Shown here piece after piece: positions 6,521 to 11,559 of a stretch of DNA of 11,559 nt. The DNA is from CAMBDR01 sp046597185 (GTDB lineage: Bacteria; Pseudomonadota; Gammaproteobacteria; Burkholderiales; Burkholderiaceae_D): positions 1-11,559 of the forward strand of contig JBKJLF010000689.1 in NCBI GenBank assembly GCA_046597185.1, read 5' to 3'. A program made the position numbers and the translations under genes. Under the pieces are notes generated by a model, which made no database searches, was not told the origin of the DNA, and saw nothing but the letters and a program-made list of their open reading frames with translations. Position 1 is the first letter of the stretch, and each line of letters opens with the position of its first letter.

Positions 6521-7633
6521 ATGTCTGATTTTCGTACCCGATGGGTGTTTGGCATCGCCTGGTTGTTACTCTGGCTCCTGCTGGTTGCCGTTGCTATCCA
6601 GGAATATTGGCGCGAAGGCGGCATGGCTTTTTGGCCGCCGCTGCTGTGGGAAAGCAGTTCCGTCATCGTCAGCGGTGCGCTATTGCTGGTGCAACGCCAT
6701 TTCACCCGCCCACGTGACCATTTGCTGGCCAGCCCGAAGCGCTGGTTTGCCTTGCAATTTTGTTGGCTGCCGTTCAATTGCATCGCCTTCGTGCCGCTCA
6801 CCTTTGGCTTGCGCCACGCGGTGTATGCCGCTCTGGGCCAGGTCTACCATCATCAACCTTGGGCCACGCTGTTTTTGTACGAATCGATCAAGGTATCGCT
6901 GCTGTTTGCGATCTTCAATGTGGTGTTGTTTGGTTTTTTGTCGTGGCAGCAGTTGTTGCAAGAAAAAGAGCGCGCCCAGGCTGCCAACGAATTGCTGCGC
7001 CAAGCCCAGTTGCAGCAATTAACCCAGCAAATGCAACCGCATTTCTTGTTTAACGCGCTTAACACCATTTCTTCGCTGATGTATTCCGATGTCGAAAAAG
7101 CCGATGCCATTTTAATTCAATTGGCCGATGTCTTACGCGCCACCCTGGCCGTGAGCGAGCAGCAGCAAGTGCCGCTGGCGACTGAATTGCGCTTGCTGCG
7201 TGGCTATGCGGCCTTGATGTGCGAGCGCTTTATTGATCGGGTTGAGATTCAATGGCAGGTTGATGAAGCGACGCTGGGCGTGCTGGTGCCCGTGATGAGT
7301 TTGCAGCCCTTGCTGGAAAATATCTTCAAGCACACCGTGGAAACCTGCCGCCAAAGAACCAAAATACGCATCGGTGCGCAGCAGGTGGCAGCACAGTTGT
7401 GTCTGACGCTGGAAGATGATCAGGGCATATTGGCGCAGCGCGCGGTTGATGGTGGCAAGGGCAGTACGGGTAATCCGGGTGGCACGGGTGGCATCGGGTT
7501 AAAGAACATCCATGCGCGTTTGCAGGTACTGCATGGGGCCAATGCCAGTTTGATATTGACGCAACTGACCCCCGCCGGGGTGCGCGCCCAATTGTGTTTG
7601 CCATGGAGCGAGCATGCAGATTCTGATCGTTGA
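6521..7633 (+). CDS. LytS/AlgZ-type membrane sensor histidine kinase
   Basis: The 370-residue protein has about four hydrophobic membrane segments (near residues 10-28, 43-59, 77-96 and 117-140). A Gln-rich coiled-coil linker (about 142-170) follows, then the His_kinase (PF06580-type) motif QMQPHFLFNALNTISSL with phospho-acceptor His174. The ATP-binding region has N-box LLENIFKH (Asn267) and G2 box GGIGLKN (323-329). The usual DNGxG G1 box reads DDQGI here, and a Gly-rich insertion GKGSTGNPGGTGG precedes G2. No periplasmic sensor domain of any size is present, so the stimulus is probably sensed within the membrane. Start: ATG 6521 has AAGGTG 6 bases upstream; a GTG at 6512 lies inside that ribosome site. 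The gene overlaps the response regulator by 20 bp, marking a cognate pair. AlgZ-like naming is possible, but the usual algR neighbour hemC is not seen here. Confidence 0.9.
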   Translation: MSDFRTRWVFGIAWLLLWLLLVAVAIQEYWREGGMAFWPPLLWESSSVIVSGALLLVQRHFTRPRDHLLASPKRWFALQFCWLPFNCIAFVPLTFGLRHAVYAALGQVYHHQPWATLFLYESIKVSLLFAIFNVVLFGFLSWQQLLQEKERAQAANELLRQAQLQQLTQQMQPHFLFNALNTISSLMYSDVEKADAILIQLADVLRATLAVSEQQQVPLATELRLLRGYAALMCERFIDRVEIQWQVDEATLGVLVPVMSLQPLLENIFKHTVETCRQRTKIRIGAQQVAAQLCLTLEDDQGILAQRAVDGGKGSTGNPGGTGGIGLKNIHARLQVLHGANASLILTQLTPAGVRAQLCLPWSEHADSDR

Positions 7634-8411
7634 TGACGAGCGCCCGGCGCGCGACAAATTGCGCCGCCTGTTGGAGCGCGAAGCCGATGTCAGCGCCATC
7701 GCCGAAGCTTGTGATGGCGTCGCCGCGCTGGAATCCATTGCCAGGGCGGTGCCGGACGTGGTGTTTTTGGATATTCAAATGCCGGAAATTACCGGGCTGG
7801 AAGTGGCGGCTTCGTTGCCGGGCATGGCAGCGACAGGTCAACTGCCACCGCTGATTGTGTTTGTAACCGCATACGACCATTACGCGATTGCCGCCTTCGA
7901 TGCCAACGCCATCGATTATTTGTTGAAACCGTTTGATCAGGCACGTCTGCAACGCGCCTTGCAACGGGTGCGCGAGCGCCTGTCCGCGCGCAAAGCCAGC
8001 GCACCCGCACCCGTGCTTGTGTCCGAATCTGCACCCGCACCTGCACCCACGATGCCGTACTGCGCCGCCGGGCCAATCCAAAACATACTGGTTAGCGAGC
8101 GCGGCGTGACAAGGGTGCTGAAAGTTGACGACATCCAGTGGCTGGAAACGGCGGATAATTATGTGGTCTTGCATACCAGCCAAGCCCGGCCACTGCTGCG
8201 CCAAACGCTTACCGCATTGCTGGAAAATATAGGGCCACGCTTTGTGCGCTGCCATCGGCGGGCGGCGGTGCAAACCGCCTCTATCGACACCATCGTCGCG
8301 CAAGGCAAGGGCGATTATGAACTCGTGCTCAAGGGCGGTGCGCGCGTGCCTTGCAGCCGCCAGTATTCTGCGCTGGTGCTGGAACAACTGGCTGCGCTGG
8401 GCCAGTATTGA
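7614..8411 (+). CDS. LytTR-family response regulator
   Basis: The 265-residue transcription regulator of the AlgR/LytR type should be phosphorylated by the overlapping kinase. The receiver domain (1 to about 120) has acidic pocket Asp7/Asp8, phospho-acceptor Asp53 in VVFLDIQMP, Thr85 in FVTAYD and Lys105 in LLKPF. A flexible Ala/Pro linker (about 128-147), coded by GCACCC-type repeats, joins a C-terminal LytTR DNA-binding domain (about 157-262). That domain has the recognisable blocks VDDIQWLETADNYVVLHT, FVRCHRRAAV and RVPCSRQYSALV. GGAG 5 nt before the ATG at 7614 sets the start inside the end of the kinase gene. The domain usually binds paired direct repeats; I found none convincing in the upstream regions here. 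The adjacent acyltransferase is a plausible target or partner, by position only. Confidence 0.92.
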   Translation: MQILIVDDERPARDKLRRLLEREADVSAIAEACDGVAALESIARAVPDVVFLDIQMPEITGLEVAASLPGMAATGQLPPLIVFVTAYDHYAIAAFDANAIDYLLKPFDQARLQRALQRVRERLSARKASAPAPVLVSESAPAPAPTMPYCAAGPIQNILVSERGVTRVLKVDDIQWLETADNYVVLHTSQARPLLRQTLTALLENIGPRFVRCHRRAAVQTASIDTIVAQGKGDYELVLKGGARVPCSRQYSALVLEQLAALGQY

Positions 8412-8423
8412 ATGGTGGGGGGC

Positions 8424-8468
8424 GGTGCGTCCGGTGCGTCCGGTGTGGCTGGCTTGTCCGGCTGGCCC
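8424..8468 (+). repeat. 9-nt periodic GC-rich repeat in the regulator/acyltransferase gap
   Basis: GGTGCGTCC occurs twice in tandem (8424-8441), followed by degenerate units starting GGTGTGGCT, GGCTTGTCC and GGCTGGCCC. In one forward frame it spells Gly-X-Y units (GAS GAS GVA GLS GWP). It lies between the regulator stop and the acyltransferase ribosome site, so it is probably untranslated unless the acyltransferase starts at 8412. Confidence 0.6.
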
Positions 8469-8558
8469 CATGGTCGGCCCATTTCGCCCCATTTTGCTGG
8501 CGACGATGCGCCAGGTTCGGTAAAGTTGGCGCATTGTGTTATTTTACTGAGGCCCCTC

Positions 8559-9743
8559 ATGCAAGCTGAACCGCTCACCGTTTCACCCCAGGCTGCCGAT
8601 GCGTCAAACCGCCGGTTTTTTCTCGACTGGCTGCGCATCATCGCTTTCTTTGTGCTGATTGTGTACCACACTGGCATGTATTACGTCACCTGGGATTATC
8701 ACATCAAAAGCCCGTTTGCCAGCGACACCGTCGAACCGCTGATGCTGTTATCTTCACCTTGGCGCTTGGCGCTGTTGTTCATGATTTCCGGCGTGGCCTC
8801 GCGCTTCATGTTGCAAAAGCTGACAGCGGGCAAATTTATGCGCCAGCGCAGTTTTCGCCTGTTGTTGCCACTGGTATTTGGCATGCTGGTAATTGTGCCG
8901 CCGCAAGCCTATTTGGAAGGGGTGCATAAATTTGGCTATTCAGGCAGTTATGTTGATTTTATGGCGCTGTATCTGAAAGCCTTCCGTGGTTTTTGCAAAG
9001 CCGACGCATGTCTGACGTTGCCAACCTGGAATCATCTCTGGTTTGTCGCCTACCTGTGGGTGTACACCATGTTGCTGGGCTTGTTAATCTGGGCCATGGG
9101 GTCGCGCTTTGAGGCGTTTAGCCTGCGTTGTGGTCAGATTTTTGTAGGCTGGAAGATAATTGTGCTGCCGATTCTGGCATTGGTTACGGCGCGCCTTGGC
9201 TTGTTTGGGTCATTTCCTTCCACCCATAATTTAACCTGGGATTGGTATAACCACGCACATTATTTGCCGCTGTTTTTGTTGGGCGCACTGGTGGCCATGC
9301 AGCGCCCATTTTGGCAGCAACTGGATACCTGGCGCTGGCCTGTTTTGGGTGCGGCGCTCACGTGCTGGGCCGCACTGACGGTGTATTACCACTTGCCGGA
9401 CAACTTTTTCGCACCCGTGCAAGTGAACTTGTGGCGTGATGTACAACGTGTGGTCTTTGCCGCCTGCCAGTGGCTGGCAATTTGCGCCGCATTTGGCTTT
9501 GCCCACCACCATCTGGAATTTGACAGTGCCAGACGGCGCTATCTGGCGCAGGCGGTGTTTCCGGTGTATATCTTCCATCAAACCATCCTGATTATTTTGG
9601 CGCACACGCTCCAGCCTGCGCGGATACCACCCTTGCAGGAAGGCATTGTGTTGATTGTGATGACCTTGACTTTGAGTCTGGCCGGGGCAGAGGCGGTGCG
9701 CAGAATGGCCTGGCTGCGCCCCTTGTTTGGCTTGGCGCGCTAA
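8559..9743 (+). CDS. Acyltransferase family 3 integral membrane protein
   Basis: The 394-residue polytopic protein (about ten hydrophobic segments) resembles the acyltransferase-3 family (PF01757), whose members (OafA-like O-acyltransferases, MdoC/OpgC) put acyl or succinyl groups on sugars, glycans or envelope lipids. Family marks: RRFFLDWLRIIAFFVLIVYHTG in the first membrane helix with His37, LLFMISGVASRFML (72-85), RQRSFRLLLPLVFG (95-108), NHLWFVAYLW (158-167) and FPVYIFHQTILI (334-345). I chose ATG 8559 because GAGG sits 6 nt upstream and the conserved part begins about residue 18. The frame is open back to an ATG at 8412 directly after the regulator TGA, which would add 49 Gly-rich residues with no ribosome site. 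It follows the kinase/regulator pair and may be co-transcribed with it. The substrate is unknown. Confidence 0.87.
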   Translation: MQAEPLTVSPQAADASNRRFFLDWLRIIAFFVLIVYHTGMYYVTWDYHIKSPFASDTVEPLMLLSSPWRLALLFMISGVASRFMLQKLTAGKFMRQRSFRLLLPLVFGMLVIVPPQAYLEGVHKFGYSGSYVDFMALYLKAFRGFCKADACLTLPTWNHLWFVAYLWVYTMLLGLLIWAMGSRFEAFSLRCGQIFVGWKIIVLPILALVTARLGLFGSFPSTHNLTWDWYNHAHYLPLFLLGALVAMQRPFWQQLDTWRWPVLGAALTCWAALTVYYHLPDNFFAPVQVNLWRDVQRVVFAACQWLAICAAFGFAHHHLEFDSARRRYLAQAVFPVYIFHQTILIILAHTLQPARIPPLQEGIVLIVMTLTLSLAGAEAVRRMAWLRPLFGLAR

Positions 9744-9812
9744 CATTGTTTGTACGCTTGCCGGACTTGGATAGAAATTTCCTCTGGATAATAAGATAAA
9801 ATGACCACTCAG

Positions 9813-9836
9813 ATTAGCCGTGCTGGCTAATTGACA
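9813..9836 (+). promoter_or_regulatory. Operator-like inverted repeat abutting a TTGACA box upstream of the MscS gene
   Basis: ATTAGCC (9813-9819), five bases GTGCT, then GGCTAAT (9825-9831) form a perfect 7-bp inverted repeat whose last T is the first T of a consensus TTGACA (9831-9836). No good -10 lies 16-18 bp further on (only a GATACC-like element at about 9852), so the promoter is tentative. Alternatively it is a weak terminator for the acyltransferase gene, but no T-tract follows. Confidence 0.4.
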
Positions 9837-9883
9837 CCCGCCAGCGTTGAAGATACCTGGCACAATCGAATAAGTGGCATTTC

Positions 9884-11437
9884 ATGGGTAATATTGTTAA
9901 CCTTGCTAACGGCTGGTTTAGCCACTGGCATCTGGGCCTGATTGCCGCCACGCTGGCGGCCAGCCTGATCCAACTGTGGCTCACGCGCCAGCGTCCTGAT
10001 TCCGGGCGGGTGTTGCGCAATAACCTGATATTTGGCTCGGTGTGCCTGCTGTTCAGCCTGTTGGTGCATCCGTTGACCCTGATGGCGATGATGCAAACGT
10101 CGGCCTTGCTGGATGAATTATCGACGCTCGGCCTGGGTTTGTTGTTAATCCGCATTTCCGGTTTGACCGCATTTCGCGTCTTGCTGCCCGCTTTACGCTT
10201 TAATCCGCCCGCCATTTTGGAAGATATCTTACTGGTACTGACTTATTTTGCCTGGGGCCTGGTGCGTCTGCGTGCTGCGGGTTTGGACTTGACCGGTTTG
10301 GTCACCACCTCGGCCGTGGTAACGGGCGTGATTGCTTTTTCGATGCAAGAAACGCTGGGCAATATTTTGGGCGGCTTGGCCTTGCAGTTGGACAATTCTG
10401 TGCGCATTGGTGACTGGATCAATATTGACGGCGTGCGCGGCCAAGTGGTGGAAGTGCATTGGCGGCATACCGATGTGCGCACCACCAATGGCCATTTGAT
10501 TGTGGTGCCCAATGGCGTGTTGATGAAATCGCGGGTGGATGTGTTTAGCCGGGTAGGGCGTGAGCAATTTCGCCGTTGGCTGAAATTTTGGGTGAGCGAC
10601 ACGGTGCCGCCGCAAGATGTGATTAAAACCGTGCTCAAAGCACTGCGCGAGGCGCAAATTGAGCATGTATCGAGCCAGCCAGCGGTGGATTGCATCGTGA
10701 CTGATTACAAGGAAGGCATGGTTGAATATGCGGTGCGTTACTGGCTAACCGATCCGCGCCATGATGATGGCACCGATTCGGTAGTGCGGGTACACTTTTA
10801 CAGCGCCTTGAAACGGCAAAATTATGGCCTGGCGCGGCCCGGCCTGAATGTGAGTTTGGTGAAAGCACCGGGGCAGGTCAGCGCGCAGATGCAGGAGCAT
10901 GAACTGGCGCGGCGCAGGCATGCGCTCGGCCGTGCCCCCCTGTTTGCCATGCTCAGCGCGGAAGAAATCGCGCATATTGCGGTGGTGTTGCGCAATACCC
11001 CTTTTGTTAAAGATGATGTGATGACCAAGCAGGGCGCGGTGGCGCATTGGCTCTATTTGCTGGTGGAGGGCGAAGCCGATGTCTGGTATGAGTCAAATGA
11101 AAAAGCGAGTGAAAAAGCGGGTGAAAAAGGGCGCACCCACTTGGCAGTATTAAAAGAGGGCGATGTCTTTGGTGAAATGGGTTTGCTCACGGGCGAACCG
11201 CGCAGGGCCACCGTAACGGCGCGTACCGATGTGGTGTGTTATCGGCTGGACAAAGAATTATTTGCTCAAATTTTGCAACAGCGCCCGGCCTTGGCGAATG
11301 AGTTTGCCCATATTTTAACCCAGCGCAGCAAAGAACTGGCTGCGCTGAAATCCACGGTCAGCAAACCCATCCCGCATGTTGAGCATGCAACCTATCTCGA
11401 CAGAATCCGGCACTTTTTCACGCTTGAGGGGTTTTAG
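9884..11437 (+). CDS. MscS-family channel fused to a cyclic-nucleotide-binding domain
   Basis: 517 residues. Hydrophobic segments near 14-32, 46-66, 81-101, 112-131 and 137-170 lead into the MscS pore and beta domain: SAVVTGVIAFSMQETLGN (143-160), ILGGLALQLDNSVRIGDWI (161-179), RHTDVRTTNGHLIVVPNGVL (194-213). The MscS alpha/beta region runs to about 335. From about 350 a C-terminal cNMP-binding domain (LFAMLSAEEI to RYxL) carries the phosphate-binding cassette FGEMGLLTGEPRRATV (429-444), with Glu431 and Arg440 at ribose- and phosphate-contact positions. Between its early beta strands an insertion NEKASEKAGEKGRTH (405-419) is coded by a 12-bp repeat. The architecture matches the bCNG branch of the MscS superfamily, whose members are described as ligand- rather than tension-gated. 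The ATG at 9884 has only a weak AAGTGG ribosome site. It appears monocistronic; the ligand is not determined. Confidence 0.92.
   Translation: MGNIVNLANGWFSHWHLGLIAATLAASLIQLWLTRQRPDSGRVLRNNLIFGSVCLLFSLLVHPLTLMAMMQTSALLDELSTLGLGLLLIRISGLTAFRVLLPALRFNPPAILEDILLVLTYFAWGLVRLRAAGLDLTGLVTTSAVVTGVIAFSMQETLGNILGGLALQLDNSVRIGDWINIDGVRGQVVEVHWRHTDVRTTNGHLIVVPNGVLMKSRVDVFSRVGREQFRRWLKFWVSDTVPPQDVIKTVLKALREAQIEHVSSQPAVDCIVTDYKEGMVEYAVRYWLTDPRHDDGTDSVVRVHFYSALKRQNYGLARPGLNVSLVKAPGQVSAQMQEHELARRRHALGRAPLFAMLSAEEIAHIAVVLRNTPFVKDDVMTKQGAVAHWLYLLVEGEADVWYESNEKASEKAGEKGRTHLAVLKEGDVFGEMGLLTGEPRRATVTARTDVVCYRLDKELFAQILQQRPALANEFAHILTQRSKELAALKSTVSKPIPHVEHATYLDRIRHFFTLEGF
11098..11133 (+). repeat. Three 12-bp tandem repeats inside the cNMP-binding domain
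   Basis: TGAAAAAGCGAG, TGAAAAAGCGGG and TGAAAAAGGGCG follow each other at 11098-11109, 11110-11121 and 11122-11133. They keep frame and encode the charged Glu-Lys-Ala loop of the channel's ligand-binding domain. Copy-number change by slippage would lengthen or shorten the loop by four residues without a frameshift. Confidence 0.75.
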
Positions 11438-11522
11438 GCTGGCCAAACACAGCGCCACCCAATTGATGCATAATGCTGGCTGGAACGTGTCAATCAAATC
11501 ATCATTCTATTGGAAAGCCATT

Positions 11523-11558
11523 ATGTCTGAAATGTCTGAAATGTCTGAAATGTCTGAA
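11523..11558 (+). repeat. Perfect 9-bp tandem repeat (ATGTCTGAA, four copies)
   Basis: ATGTCTGAA is repeated four times without error at the window edge and may continue. Each unit carries an in-frame ATG, and only the first has a ribosome-binding site. Confidence 0.9.
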
Positions 11559-11559
11559 A
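11523..11559 (+). CDS. Start of an unidentified gene beginning with Met-Ser-Glu repeats (3' end outside window)
   Basis: Only 12 codons are visible: four copies of Met-Ser-Glu, then the window ends. An ATG at 11523 preceded by GGAAAG with 5-base spacing (11512-11517), 85 bp after the channel stop, makes a real start likely. Function cannot be assigned. The 11438-11522 gap has a CATAAT (11469-11474) that could be a -10 box but has no good -35 partner. Confidence 0.6.
   Translation, partial: MSEMSEMSEMSE

Noticed and set aside
7326..8534. 402-residue open frame on the minus strand across the kinase/regulator/acyltransferase junction
   Set aside because: It lies antisense to well-supported domains, is rich in His, Arg, Gln and Cys with no recognisable motif, and fits a shadow frame of GC-biased coding DNA.
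9858..9872. TGGCAC as half of a sigma-54 promoter upstream of the channel gene
   Set aside because: The required TTGC-type -12 element is absent at the right spacing.
1..11559. CRISPR arrays, tRNA or rRNA genes, insertion sequences, phage genes
   Set aside because: No spaced direct repeats, tRNA-like cloverleaf sequence, transposase motif or phage protein was seen in any part of the window.

Overview
The window looks like chromosomal DNA of a betaproteobacterium, most likely order Burkholderiales and possibly Oxalobacteraceae. This rests on protein similarity by eye (AlaS, TusA, EtfBA and a DmdC-type acyl-CoA dehydrogenase) and on gene order; no search was run. All nine well-supported genes lie on the + strand, with housekeeping-like codon use and no insertion sequence, tRNA, rRNA or CRISPR array that I can see.

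Region 1 (1-2513), translation and sulfur transfer: the 3' part of alaS (alanyl-tRNA synthetase), a closely coupled GNAT N-acetyltransferase strongly resembling E. coli YhhY/AaaT, then a roughly 250-bp gap and a small TusA-family sulfur carrier.

Region 2 (2514-6448), electron transfer and acyl-CoA oxidation: a regulatory region with a perfect 12-bp palindrome and a consensus -10 box, then etfB, etfA and a 599-residue FAD acyl-CoA dehydrogenase. EtfBA is the natural electron acceptor of such a dehydrogenase, so the three probably act together, passing electrons to ETF:ubiquinone oxidoreductase encoded elsewhere. A very long imperfect hairpin (22 stem positions, 6-nt loop) separates etfA from the dehydrogenase. 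A strong intrinsic terminator closes the block.

Region 3 (6449-9743), signalling and envelope: a LytS/AlgZ-type membrane histidine kinase overlaps a LytTR response regulator, followed by a multi-pass acyltransferase-3 family membrane protein. Gly-X-Y-like 9-nt periodic sequence occurs in the kinase ATP-binding domain and again at the regulator/acyltransferase junction.

Region 4 (9744-11559): a MscS-type channel fused to a C-terminal cyclic-nucleotide-binding domain, plausibly a bCNG-type ligand-gated channel. The window ends inside the first codons of another gene that starts with a perfect tandem repeat of Met-Ser-Glu.

I see no clearly undescribed system. The features most worth a second look are the etfA/dehydrogenase hairpin, the MscS-cNMP fusion with its operator-like upstream region, the Met-Ser-Glu repeat start, and the palindrome upstream of etfB.
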